This document shows, piece after piece, positions 37,770 to 49,048 of a stretch of DNA of 64,000 nt. Location: assembly GCA_019454045.1 (NCBI GenBank), contig SKCR01017741.1:1-64000 (forward strand), in the 5' to 3' direction. This stretch comes from Zanthoxylum bungeanum. Taxonomy: Eukaryota > Streptophyta > Magnoliopsida > Sapindales > Rutaceae. How positions within the stretch are numbered: the stretch's first letter is position 1; each line of letters begins with the position of its first letter. Under the pieces are notes generated by a model. It was given only the letters and a program-made list of their open reading frames with translations, did not search any database and was not told the origin of the DNA. The position numbers were made by a program, and so were the translations under genes.

Positions 37770-38076
37770 TCAGACCATATCTAATAATGTCCGATTTCTC
37801 CTTTCGGAGACCCCATTATGTTGTGGAGTTCCCAGAGGAGTCCACTGGGAAACAATGCCAGTTTCTCTCAAGTAATTTTGAAATGCATCGCTTAAGTATT
37901 CACCACCTCGGTCAGACCTTAGTGACTTAATACTTTTATTAAGTTGGTTTTCTACTTCAGCTTTGAAGTCTTTGAATTTCTCAAAAGCTTCATATTTGTA
38001 CCGCATAAGGTACACATACCCATATCGTGAGTGATCATCGATAAAGTTAATGAAGTAGGAGAATCCACCTCTAGCG
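37770..38076 (-). pseudogene. Copia-D integrase core
   Basis: Begins just after the 9-bp-TSD element (RGGFSYFINFIDDHSRYG). The DDE residues are in FIDDHS, LRSDRGGEY and NGVSERRNRT. The rest (37210-37770) is frame-broken but recognisable. Confidence 0.85.
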
Positions 38077-38973
38077 GTGACTGACCGGCGTAAACACACA
38101 CGTATAACGCAAGCGCACGTATCGTTCAAGTAGTATAAAAATATTGATCCCACGAGGACTTAATTCCTACTGTTGTTATTAATTGTTGAATCTATTTATT
38201 TACAAATATCTAATTAAAGGGAGAAGAGAATGACTGTTTGATTGATTTGGTTGATTGTAGATTTGCTAAATAAATAAATAAAAAGATAAAAGAAAATACT
38301 AAGGAAAATAACAAAAGACACAAAGATCTAAGGTTGTGATTTCTTTTAATATCATTTTAAAGATGAAGTGGTTATCTTAAAGTTGGTAATATATTGATTT
38401 ATTAACCTGGAACACTAAATTATGTGTAAGCCTCTGTCGATGGTCAGACACAAATACCCAGTTTAACCCAATTGAACCATATGTCTATGTCAACCAAATT
38501 ATCTGGATTCATTAAGTTTAAGTTCCAATTATGGCTACCCCCGCCCGACAGGTATATTCCTATCCTGTAAGGAAATCTATTAAAGGGTTATCTATCCTCA
38601 AGGAAGATCGTGGGCTATTAAGTCTAAGGCTGAAACCTAAAATCCCTATGTCTAGTTCATTTTAGATTTACCATATCAATCTTATTGGTGATCAGACAAC
38701 AAGAAGCATTAAGCTTAAGACTTAATAAATAAACCTTTAAATTACCCAACTATAAAATAATCCCTTATAAACCGGTGATATTAAAAGTTATCACTACCCC
38801 AGATAACTAACACATAACTAGGACTAGTAAATTCATAAAAGTAAAAGACATAAAGTAAAAATGCTGAAAAGTAAAATACAATAAAATAAAATGCTAAGGT
38901 AAAAGGAATTACTTTTACTACTACTACTAATTTAGATATCTCCCATAAAATAATATATAAACTTGTGATAATA

Positions 38974-39145
38974 TTACCAACCGACCAGTCTGGCGGTATC
39001 CTGATTAAGTCAAATTAAGTCCAACCAGCCATTAAGGCGGAACCAAAAATAAATTTACCAACCGACCAGTCTGGCGGTATCCTTCATTAGTCAGGTTTAG
39101 ACCAGATTAAAATTAAATTACCAACCGACCAATATAGTGGTATCC
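38974..39145. repeat. Three direct repeats (about 27 bases, spaced 82 and 63)
   Basis: taccaaccgaccagtctggc ggtatcc at 38974 and 39056, and a diverged third copy at 39119. The spacers (..attaagtca..) are related. Confidence 0.8.
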
Positions 39146-39499
39146 CTTATTAAGTCAATATTTTAAATAGTTAATATATTATTTTTAAGGGAGATTAATC
39201 TAAATAGTAACAGTAAAAGAATTACCTTTCACCCTAGCTAAAAAAGTTACTTCAACATGGTGAATAGTAAAAACTGTAAAAAGTAAAAATTAAATTACTA
39301 TTATTACAAAAAGTAATAAAAATTATTTACAAAACTAAAAATAAAAAAAACTAAAAAAAATAAAAATAAAAATTCTAGAGAGAGAAACTCTCTCTAGAGA
39401 GAGAAATCAAGAGAGAGAAAGGTGTACAAAATTCTGAAATTTCGCGCTGAATTTATAGGAAAATTTTTCACTGTTCGGGCACTGTTCGCGCGTCGCGAC

Positions 39500-39990
39500 G
39501 CTGGATTTGTCGACGTGGCACAATGAGAAGGCGACACGTCATCAAGGCGGCTGACTGTTCACGCGACACGTGTCAAGGCGGCTAATTCTCAATTATTGTG
39601 ATGACGTCATTGATGACGTCATGCTGACGCGGCGACGACGTGGCGTGGCGGCTGACTGTTCACTTGTCGGCACAATAGGATTGCGACACGTGGCGACACG
39701 TGTCAAGTTGTGATTCGCTGAGGCTGACGTGGCAAGTTGACTCGGTTGACCTGCTGACGTGGACGATGATGTGGCATGACACGTGGCATGGTTGACTTGT
39801 TGACCGATGATGTGGCTGATGACGAGGCGACACGTGTCAAGTCTGAGTGTCGGCAGCATATGATGATGACACGTGGCACGGCGCACGTTAGCAGATTCGA
39901 TGTGATGGTGACACGTGGCACGGCGCATTTTAGCAAAGTCAAACTTTTCAAATTGTTGACCCGTTGACCACGGCGCATTTTAGCAACTTC
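39500..39990. promoter_or_regulatory. Dense cluster of ACGT-core (G-box/ABRE-like), TGACG and TTGAC motifs
   Basis: Many copies of acacgtgg / acacgtgtc (for example about 39569, 39686, 39698, 39779, 39830, 39869, 39911), paired tgacgtca sites near 39602-39622, several tgacgtgg, and TTGAC W-box cores. These are recognised bZIP, bHLH and WRKY binding cores in plants. Whether they act is unknown; the GC-rich cluster stands out from its AT-rich surroundings. Confidence 0.5.
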
Positions 39991-40240
39991 GGCGCAGGTT
40001 GGGCGTCGCGGCGGGCAGTGTTCCAGCGTCGCGACGCGCAGAAGACGAAAATATCCCTGTTGACGCATTTTTGTCCAGTTTTGCCCCAAATTGCCTCCAG
40101 TGCTGTCCAAACTTTATTTATCTGCAAGATAACAATAAAACACATCAAAACGTTCACAAAACTCAAGAAACTATACAAAATATTAAGGTAAATGAGTGGG
40201 AAATAGTGATATAAATACCACTCATCAGTGACTGACATTG

Positions 40241-40897
40241 GTCCGCATAAATCAGAGTGTATGAGTTCTAATGTCTCCGCTGCACGCTGTCATTTACCTT
40301 TGAAGGTAATTTGGTCATTTTACCAAGTAAACAAGACTCACAAGTTCCATAAGGTTTATTTTTGAAGGGTTTGAAATACCCATCCTTATGTAGCTTAGTT
40401 AATCTTGTTTCATTGATATGACCTAAGCTATTGTGCCATAGAAGTGATTCATTGAGATTATTCGAGTTAACGTTGTATATATTAGAGGTTGAATATTCTT
40501 TGTTAGTTTGTAAGACATATATACCATTATTCAAAATACCATCTCCATATTTTATTTCATTACAATAAATAGAACATTCATTACAACTTATTAGGTATGA
40601 AAAGCCTTTATTACATAAAGAAGAAATTGAAATGATGTTCTTTACTAGAGAAGGCACATAAATACAATCTTTTAAGTCTAAAACTAAACCATTCGGCAAA
40701 ACTAATGAATAAGTCCTCACGCACAATGCAGCCAGTTTTGCTCCATTACCCATGCGTAAGTCAACCTCCCCATGACGGAGTCTCCTACTGTTTCTCATGC
40801 CCTGCACATTATTACACAAGTGAGTCCCACAACCGGTGTCAAGCACACAAGTAGAAGATTCAGAGTTTTGAGAATATAGTTCAATCATATACAACAT
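40241..40897 (-). pseudogene. Copia-D protease and pre-integrase domain
   Basis: Shifted by one frame from gag. The retropepsin motif LDTGCGTHLCN holds the catalytic Asp, and the GAG-pre-integrase zinc motif is at LLWHNSLGHINETRL...CESCLLGK. It ends a few codons before the 9-bp-TSD element, near SDLCGPMSV. Confidence 0.85.
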
Positions 40898-41730
40898 ACC
40901 TGAAGCATTGGACTTTTGGCCTCTTGGGCTTCCCTAGCTTCATTGGCTTTCAAGGATCTGTAGTTTTTCTTCCAATGACCATTCTTTCCACAAAAGAAAC
41001 ATTTCTCATTTCCTTTTTTCTTCTCCACCTTACCATTGGGCTTGAGGTGATCTAGAGCCTTGGCCTTGCCCTTATTTTTCTTTGGGCCTCGTGGCTTCAG
41101 GTCTGTACCCGTAAGCATGACATAGGTTTTAAGCTCTGGTTTCAAGTCCTTTTCTGCTTGCTTTATCAGATTGTGCAATTCTGCTAAAGTAGCTTCTTTA
41201 TCAGATAGATGAAACTACATAATAAAGTTAGAGAAGTCTTTTGGTAAGGACTGAAGAATTAGATCATGACCTATCTCATGATCCATGATGAACCCGAGGT
41301 TGGCCAATTTTTCAATGTGGCCAATCATCTTAAGCACATGTCCACTAACAGATCCTTCCTTATACGTTGTTTGGAATAAGGCACGTGACACTTGGAATCT
41401 CACGGTATGAACGGAAGTTGCATACAACTTCTTCAAGTGAAAGATGATGGTTTTAACATCCATATCTTCATGAGCTTTCTGAAGTTCGTCCGACATAGAG
41501 CCAAACATTATACAAACTTCTTGCTCATCATCATCGATGTGTTTCTTCCAAGCATCAAATATATTTTGGTCAGCATCTTCTGCGGGTTCAGGGGGAAATG
41601 GTATTTCAAGAACATAGAAAATCTTTTCTTGTCCTAAGACAATTTTAAGATTTCTAAACCAGTCATTGTAGTTGTCCCCTTTGAGCTTATACTCATCAAG
41701 GATGGAACGAAGTGATACTCTGTTTGCCAT
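40885..41730 (-). pseudogene. Copia-D gag
   Basis: The ORF starts at ATG 41730 (MANRVSLRSIL) and shows a UBN2-like gag domain (LKGDNYNDWFRNLKIVL, ILQSLPKDF). A single in-frame TAG (41212-41214) interrupts it. The frame continues to a zinc knuckle CFFCGKNGHWKKNY near 41000, where the last Cys of CCHC is Tyr. The 1.3-kb leader (41731-43031) between gag and PBS holds no gene. Confidence 0.85.
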
Positions 41731-43031
41731 TTGAATGTTTGTGAAATATTTTAACCCACATGTTAAGAGAGAATGTTAAAATTAGGAATATGTTTTCATT
41801 AATGTTTCAAAATAACATGGGCTTTTAATATTATGAAGTTGCTCCCACTCAATTATTTTAAAATTTTAAGCAAATCGCATCAACCCCAATATGATGGATT
41901 TCTTGTGGGCAAGGATCCCATTATCATCATTTCATAACTCCGACTAGGGCCGGTCGTTATAAAATACGATAATTAGGTAGGTTCCTAACCAAATTTATGA
42001 TATAAATCACAATTCCTTGATCATTGGGTTGGGTAATCAAACATGTCATAGCTTATGCTAGTCCTCGTGGACACCCAATATTTGCCACTAATTTATAAGA
42101 CCACGCCTAAGGGTCGCTGTGTCTTATGACTCAGAAAAGTCAAACCATTGTCAATAGTACGATTTAGGGACAAATTGGTATTGGTCAGTCTGGTAAAGCC
42201 TAGTCCTACCAATACGGTTTAAGCCATTTGGGTCTATACTTTACAATGTGAGGCAAATTTTAGACTTAAATTATTATTGAGGATTTTATCAAGTTTAAGT
42301 GAATAACTGTCAAATGGATTCCTGCATTGAAAATTCCCCAGAGGGATGGTGGAGCGAACTCTCTTAAATACCCTTACCTCTTAGGTTCTTATTGCCTTGG
42401 TGATAGGAATAAACAATAGATCCTCTAAATTAGTCAAACACTTTAAATATGCTTTAAGGTAAGCTTTGAGTAAATGATTATCTAGATGTCTTCACAGCTT
42501 TTCCTTTTGGCTATAAAAAGGTAGTGAGTGAAGGAAGACACCAAATCATTATCTAACTCTAGTAATACCTTTGGTTAAATTAACTTTAGTTTGGAAAGTT
42601 TTATTAAAGCCTTGGTCTCACCCTACTTATATCTTTTATAATGTCTTTTATTATAAACAAGTGATTTATATTTATTAGTCTTAAATGTAATAAATCTCTA
42701 AATGTTTGCACCCTAAAATAATCATGCCAATTCTAATCATACATAAAATCATCAAGCATATGAGTTTTAATATGTTGGAATTATTTTAGGCATTAAATAA
42801 CTTTGATTAATATTTAATTATGATATTGCATTTTATTTTAATCAAATAAATTTACTATTCATGTTCTTTTACAGATGTGTGAAGTTTAAATGCAATTTCA
42901 CAATTCACATCTTAACCAAATCATGCAAAACTTGTGCCTAAAATTAAGTTCAGGGTGTTATCTTTCCAACGAGCTTTTACACACCCAATTTCGAGTTCAA
43001 ATGAGATAGAACTAATCAAAACAAAAACGGC

Positions 43032-43043
43032 GCGCTGATACCA
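43032..43043 (-). other. Primer binding site of copia-D
   Basis: gcgctgatacca, complement tggtatcagcgc, adjoins the LTR. It is one base off the usual plant copia initiator-tRNA-Met site (tggtatcagagc). This fixes the element on the minus strand. Confidence 0.8.
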
Positions 43044-43044
43044 C

Positions 43045-45001
43045 TGTTGGGAAGCGGCCACGAGTGCGCAGCGTAAAATTTAATAAATCAAATTATGATG
43101 CCACTATCACTTTTCCCAATACCTATTTGTTTTTATTATTCTACAATCCTAGACATGTTACTATATATTCTAATCATAAAAACTCATAAAACATGCAGAG
43201 AACATAAACCTAAACATGCTAACTATCATAAGAACTCTAATTAAAATAAAGAAAGAAAAAGACTTACTTGAACCGAAGACTCCTCCAGTCCTCCCTCCAA
43301 TCTACAAGCTTTTCTCGAACTCAACAAGCTCTTCCAAGTTCCAAAGAGCCACCCAAGTGTGTGGCCTCCAAAGATGCACACACCAAAGCTAAAACTCAAC
43401 GGCAAGACTACGCCTTGAGTGCACATGTATTTTGCCCTTGGTGCTAGTCTAGGCCAATACCTCAAAACTTTTAACTTGAGGTTCCTCTAGTCAATTAGAC
43501 TTAAGGATCCTCAAAATCAGTGTTTTACTCTTAAACTTTAGAGTTGCTCACTTATATAAACCCAATATATGAAAGGTTTGGTGCAAAAATTTTGTAAAGA
43601 ATTCATTGGGTTTATATAGGTGCTCCAAAGACAACAAAATTAATTAAGAATCCGATGTGGGATAAAAACTAAATTAATCTTAGCCATTGGATATTAATTT
43701 AGTGGTTTAATGAGATTATAAAACCCTAATAAGAGTTTGGGCCGAATTGGAATTCAAAACAAATAACAAATAAAAAAAAATTATTATTCACATTACTATT
43801 CACGTTTTTTTTTTATTTATTCCAATTCCCAAAGTGCCCCTATTGTCACTCACCAATCCATAAGCCACTATGGAACCTCATAAATGATCTGTTCAATAAT
43901 TAAATACATTGAACCATTTATGAACAATTCCTACAGCAATCATATATGCTGTTAAATTTGTACTGTGCACTGTTAACCATTGATTTCGACTTTGTTGTGT
44001 GTGACCTTTTGGGTTCCCCTCAAGTTGGACATGAAATTAATTATGATAATTTAATCGAACATAAATTATCCTCTGATCAGATGGTCATTTGATTTCAATG
44101 ACCAAGGTTGACATCTAGCAATATGCCAAGGCCCCAAAATGAGAAGGAAAGATATATACCCATTCTGTAAGCGATTTACATATGATACGGTCCATCGCCT
44201 CATTGTATTCCCACTCATTGACCTAGGGTACGGAAAGTATCTACCCATATGGTCAAAGGTATGATGTTGATAGTGTCATGAATCGTGCTAATCCAAGAAT
44301 CTCACATGATTCTTCCGCTGCGGCCACAATCTCAAGCACTGATCACACATATCAACCCGTAAACTGGAATACTACTCTTGTAAGAAAATATTATCCGAGA
44401 GAGTGGCGATTCCTCTGTTGTATCTTTACAAACTTCATGTGTTTCAACAAATGACCCAATCATACCCTTATGACCGGATCTTTTGAATCGGGGAAGGAGA
44501 ATGTCAAAGTTATTTGATCCACACATAAGATTGTAAAGACCTCAAGTCTAAAGACTAGTCATATAATCGATACATGAAAGTTCTCACAGACACATGGGAT
44601 AAACACTCCATATAAAAACTTTCGGCGGTCAGTTCTATGGACACGAGCAACTCATGCATGCATGCATGTGATACACCAAGCGGACGGATCTCTGCTAGTA
44701 CCCTATGAGATCGGCAACCCCACTTAAGGGCGGATCATATCATCATGCTAGTCTATTCGCTTTGTGAACGCTCAGATTATTCACAAAACTATGACTATGA
44801 ACGTTTGAGAGTAATGATTCTTATAAGGCGTGGAAGCCATCATCTTATTACTCCAAGGGCTTTATTACAATGTTTGATGATTCATATAATTTATGTAAGA
44901 CACGTATAATAAAGATTGCCATTTTATTAATTAATGAAAATATTACAAATACATGTACATATAGCCCATCCAAAAGTTGGGTATATGGCATATCCCTAAC
45001 A
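43045..45001 (-). repeat. Copia-D 5' LTR
   Basis: 1957 bases, tgttgggaag...tccctaaca (plus-strand view), adjoining the PBS. No gene inside; the short open frames at 43241-43465 and 44066-44526 are chance. Confidence 0.8.
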
Positions 45002-46755
45002 GTTGCATGACTGGAATCTTGGTAGCTTCAACCTCCACCAAAGCTTGAACCGGTTCGGGCATGTCGGAAGATGATTTCATCCGGGTCGTCTGCACGAGAA
45101 ATAAAATATTCAAATATATATATATATATATAATTTGTGGTTTGTACCTTCGCCTGACGACGTATAAGAGGCTCGTCTGAGTCAAAGCTATGAGTTGGGG
45201 AAGGCTGCTTCTGCTTAACTTGTTTGGTCTTCTTCAGCCCGGTTTTCTCAGTAGGCTTCTTAGACCCAGTTGTCTCTGAGGATTTTTGGGAAAAAGAGAT
45301 GCGGGAGAAAACCAAAGCAGAAGGAAAAAAAAAAAATCTCTCACGACCAGACGGCCAAAAACAGTCAAAGAATGAATGAACGGATGTGCAAGGAGAGAAT
45401 GACGTACAAGAAAAAAAGATAACAAAGAACGAGCTTCAGACAATCATTGTTCAATGTCCGAGAGCGAGAGAACTTTGAAACATTCTGATGAAGTGGAGCG
45501 AGAATGAAATAACGGAAGGGGCCATCCGTAAACAAGGCCGAATTGGCAGGTAGTGAAGTTAGGAGAATATACCTCTACTCCAGCCTTGCCATTGGCTACC
45601 GTTAAAATGTCATGGATCAGATCGCGACAGCATAAGAACTTGTGCCATATGCGATTGATCGATTTATCCCCGTCTGATTTGGTAGTTTCATGGACAAATG
45701 AGGGGTTGTCGCCCAAAGAGAAATGAAAGAACGACGGAACTCGAGAGAGAGTATAAAAATAATCAAAAATGGTGCGAGGAATGAGAGAAGTTGACCCAAA
45801 TTGGGCGAACAAGAGACCCGCACAAGGGTACGACCGGGTTGTCTCAATAGAACCAAAGACCGGGAAATATGCTCTAAGCCAAAGCCGGACGATCCAAAGA
45901 GGGCCAGAGACGATCAGCGAAACTCCAGACCGAAGATGTTTTTGAAGAACGGCCAAACCGCGGTAAGTAGCGACCAGTAAAAAGGAAGCCAAGTCCAAAC
46001 GACGGCCGTTGGAAAGATCCGATGAAATATGGAGATAACCCGCCACAGGTTTTTGACTAGGTGCGCAAATTATATATTTGCAAAGCCAATAGTGGATGAA
46101 AACGGTGCGCTCTAGCACCGAGACCGGACCAGCCGACTCAGAGAAGGCACATAAGAAAGCAGAGTAAGAAGATAAGGACGAAACATCCATTGCAGGATGA
46201 GGGAATCCAAAGGTAGTGCAAGCCGAAATGGTCGCGCCCAATGGGGTTAACCCAGTCAATGCACTGATATCGCGAAGGGTGATGGTGAAAGAAACAGAAG
46301 GAAAAAGAAAAACATTGTAATAAGAAGACCAAAAGAGCAATGAAGTAGGGAACATATTTCGGTCAAAACGAGGCAGGGTCAGAGAGAGCTCTATGAGAGG
46401 AAGCAGACCATTATCTTCGAAGAAAATGTGGGTCTCTGCATGTAACTTCATCCGTTTGAACCAAGTCTCAAACGAAGAGTCAGGTTTTGGCCAAGTGAGG
46501 ATAGGATTGGATTGGACAATAGGTGAAACTTTCAGGGGTTCCGAAAAGGGAAGGTTAGAAACAGAATGGAATAGCTGAGCCAAGGGAGCCGTGCAATGGC
46601 GGATTCGTCAACAAAAATGGGGCCCATGGAGTACTGGTCGTAATTTTCATCAATAGTATGGATGCCAAAGACACCCACAGAAGAGTCACCCAATGCCGCT
46701 TGGTAGTCACTGAAAGTGGAGATGGCCTTTTTGGAAACAGAAGAGGAGGACGCCA
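45002..46755 (-). pseudogene. 5' half of the antisense gene: plant mobile domain (PMD) protein
   Basis: Minus-strand gene starting at ATG 46755 (MASSSSVSKK). After a one-base frameshift near 46565-46583 it continues in a 370-residue open frame to 45444. That frame resembles the plant mobile domain / aminotransferase-like PMD family (PF10536): FETWFKRMKLH, FPTSLLFWSSYYN, TITLRDISALTGL, FGLVYGWPLPLF. Downstream are a Lys-rich segment (45315-45148), a 58-base intron (45147-45090, gtac..tgcag) and a further exon that runs into copia-D at 45002. PMD proteins such as MAIN/MAIL1 act in the nucleus in gene and transposon silencing, and PMD genes are known to be carried by some retrotransposons. Antisense genes in the 3' region are known for Tat elements. 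The gene is broken here. Confidence 0.75.
45090..45147 (-). other. Short intron of the antisense PMD gene
   Basis: On the minus strand it begins gtacaaacc after GCGAAG, is A/T-rich with a (ta)n run, and ends ttctcgtgcag. It is a 58-base GT-AG intron inside a retroelement. This shows that the antisense gene arose from genomic DNA and is meant to be spliced from its own transcript. Confidence 0.7.
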
Positions 46756-46838
46756 TTAGCAAAGAAATTTACGGGCACAAGAGAATTTTTGCAAGAAATG
46801 AAGCATATAGTAAAGTGACGACGAGAACACACCAAGCC

Positions 46839-46846
46839 CTTATATA
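46839..46846 (-). promoter_or_regulatory. TATA box for the antisense PMD gene
   Basis: Minus-strand tatataag lies about 85 bases before ATG 46755. It indicates an own promoter for the antisense gene, independent of the LTR. Confidence 0.55.
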
Positions 46847-46899
46847 GCAAATGTAAGAGGTTCACCCTAGGACATGTGTCACGGCTTAATTCGGGGAAA

Positions 46900-47200
46900 G
46901 AAAAAAGAGCGGGAAATGGAAAGGGCGACGTTTGAAATGATTTGACATTTAAGTGACATAAAAAACGACACATTAATCGGCGCCATGATAACCTTTCGAT
47001 AAGACGTGTTGGGAAAGTCGCGTATTTATTGAGGAAATGATGGATTCACATGGGGAAATGTAATGGACGGTCCTCAATATGCGCAAGTGGAAATGAGAGA
47101 TAGGGCGAAGACCAGCAGGCCAAAGCCAGTATACGGCCAATAGATGCCGCCCTAATTTTACCCAAGTTAAGAAATTTACCTCGATTTCATTTTCCAAATC
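46900..47200. other. Tat 3' region between the antisense gene promoter and the 3' LTR
   Basis: No credible gene. The expected polypurine tract directly before the 3' LTR is not recognisable, and the first 14 bases of the LTR are not conserved here. A small rearrangement at this edge is likely. Confidence 0.4.
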
Positions 47201-47745
47201 AATCGCCCTAGGACGAACGAGTCAATGAAGGACGAAAAGTAATTAGGGCGAACATGTACCACAGAATAGGACGATTTGCAATCAGGATGATGAAAGGAAG
47301 AGCGGTCAGGACGATTACCATGCGTTACAGTTGATCCCATGACCTAGCGGTTAGGCCGTAACCACTCACGATCTGGCAGTTTTCATGCAAAAACTCAGCA
47401 GTTAGACGCATGATCCACCAGTTACAAGAACCCAGCAACTAGACGTATGGTCCAATAGTTACAAGCATGAGACGTGGGAGGTTGTGGACCAAGAAAAGCG
47501 AAACCGTTCAAGCGGTTAACAAAGACTCACTATAAAAGCTCAAGCGTGGGAAGAAGAAAAAAAGAACAAATGAAGACTCATTATGAGCATTTTATTTTTA
47601 TTTTCATAGCTTTATAATCCATAGACTGTAACTTGTGTGTTTGTGCCCCTTGGAGGCTTATTCACTTAATCAAACACCCCTTGTTGAGACTTTATCTCAG
47701 GAGGTTTGAACCTCACTCGCTCTTTGACGAAAAATTGTGCAAACA
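47201..47745 (+). repeat. 3' LTR of the Tat gypsy
   Basis: Collinear with 15041-15589, with scattered substitutions and small gaps. TATA box at 47531-47538. Ends gcaaaca, followed by the attaa duplication. Divergence from the 5' LTR shows that the insertion is not recent. Confidence 0.88.
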
Positions 47746-47876
47746 ATTAATAGTAGCATCAACAATTACATTGAGTTTGAAGAGCCCTTCAGAGAGGTAG
47801 CTCTTTCCTAAAAATGTTCCCCTATTGGTGAGAACAAATTTGTCAGATTAAAATACAAGTTTAAAACCCTTCTTGC

Positions 47877-49048
47877 TTAAAACAGAACCAAAGATAAGTT
47901 TTTTGTAATTTCAAGGACATGTAGTACATCCATAAGAGCAAGTTCTTTCCCGGAAGTGAATTTCAGAACCACTTTCCCTTTTCCAGCAACAGTTGCAGCA
48001 GTTGTATTGCCCATATATAACTTTTCATCGCCATTGTTAGGAGTATAGGTGAGAAATATATTTCTATTTCCACATATATGTCTTGTTGCACCAGTATCCA
48101 TCCACCAATCTTTACTGTCAGTCAATAATTTGACTTCAGAAACAATAACACCAACAAATTCTTCTTCAACAATATTTGTTTATCTGTTACTGTTCTTATC
48201 ATTTGGACCCTGATTTCCTTTCTTGTGGCGGCAGTCTAGTGCTCGGTGTCCAATTTTTCCACACACCTAACAAGCACTTTTAATTCCCTTGAAATTCTTC
48301 CCTTTTGCAGCAAGAGCTTTCTGATTTTTATCTTTCCCTTTATTGTTCCATTTATTCTTCTGGTTTTGTGGCTTAGGCTTTGACACCCCTCCACTCTCAA
48401 TGACATTTGCTTTGGCTTCAAATTCTGAAACATTCATCCGTTCACTATTGCAGTGATATTCTTTCACTCTCAATTTGAGAATCAGATCCTCCATTGACAT
48501 ATCAGTCTTTTTATGCTTCAAATGTATTTTGAAATCGTTCCAAGGTTGGGGTAACTTTTCTATCACAAATCCGACAGCAAACTGTACCGGTAATACATGC
48601 CTTCTGCCGCAAGTTCATGGATAAGAATCTGTAATTCTTCGACTTGGTTAACAATAGTCTTTGAATCCACCATTTGGTATTTTAGAAATTTCCCAACAAT
48701 GAATTTCTTTGAACCATCATCTTCGATCTTATATTTATTTTCCAGGGATTCCCATAGTTCCTAGGAAGTCTTATAAGATCTGTACAAATCATACAAAGAA
48801 TCATCAAGGCTATTCAGAATATAATTCCAACATAAAAACTCATTGTGTTTCCATGCATCAATTGCATTGAGTTTTTATGCGTGAATATTATCTCCCTCTG
48901 CCACATAGCATTCTTCTTTGACGACATGTGCAAGGTTCAATGTTGTTAGATAAAACAACATTTTATGTTGCCATCGTTTGAAATCCAGTTCTTTGAATTT
49001 GTCTGGTTTCTCAACTTGAGGCTTCACAGCATTCGCAGATTGTTCCAT
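47877..49048 (-). pseudogene. Copia-C gag and protease (degraded)
   Basis: Begins with ATG at 49048 (MEQSANAV). It carries a UBN2-type gag region ([22 protein letters not shown]), a CCHC zinc knuckle near 48215-48275 (VCGKIGHRALDC) that contains an in-frame stop just before VCGK, and a retropepsin motif [13 protein letters not shown] near 48100. Several frame breaks show that it is dead. The gypsy inserted just downstream of the protease. Confidence 0.8.

Larger units (their letters stand above)
38086..40227. mobile_element. 2.1-kb non-autonomous element with 9-bp target duplications (putative non-TIR Mutator-like)
   Basis: Flanked by perfect 9-base duplications gtgactgac (38077-38085 and 40228-40236) inside the integrase gene of copia-D, whose reading resumes across it. 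Ends are cggcgtaaacac and ataccactcatca, with no clear inverted repeats. It has no transposase. It contains three repeats (38974-39145) and a G-box/TGACG-rich segment (39500-39990). A 9-bp duplication is typical of Mutator-like elements; the family call is inference. Confidence 0.6.
25555..45001 (-). mobile_element. Copia-D: Ty1/copia element inserted in the antisense PMD gene, itself split twice
   Basis: 5' LTR at 43045-45001 (minus strand), PBS at 43032-43043, gag, protease, integrase and RT running leftward, and a truncated 3' LTR at 25555-25855. Termini are tgttggg...cctaaca. Flanks are attac on the left and gttgc on the right, a 5-bp duplication differing by two transitions. Insertions: a 9-bp-TSD element (38086-40227) in integrase and copia-B1 (to 36367) in RT. 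RNase H and most of the 3' LTR are lost. Confidence 0.85.
15027..47745 (+). mobile_element. Tat-lineage Ty3/gypsy retrotransposon with antisense PMD gene; heavily nested
   Basis: LTRs at 15027-15589 and about 47201-47745 flank, on the + strand, gag, protease, RT, RNase H, a second RNase H and integrase. A PMD gene lies antisense in the 3' region. The outer ends are tgttgg...caaaca, with target-site duplication attaa on both sides. The second, archaeal-type RNase H between the Ty3 RNase H and the integrase is the hallmark of the Tat/Ogre/Retand group. The element is interrupted by copia-D (25555-45001) and by a hAT-like element (17772-18714), and all its frames are broken. Without insertions it would be about 12 kb. 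Confidence 0.9.

Noticed and set aside
39593..40110. Minus-strand open frames of 111 and 135 residues in the 9-bp-TSD element
   Set aside because: They arise from the repeated cacgtg/tgacg motif region, lack known domains and have repeat-driven composition.
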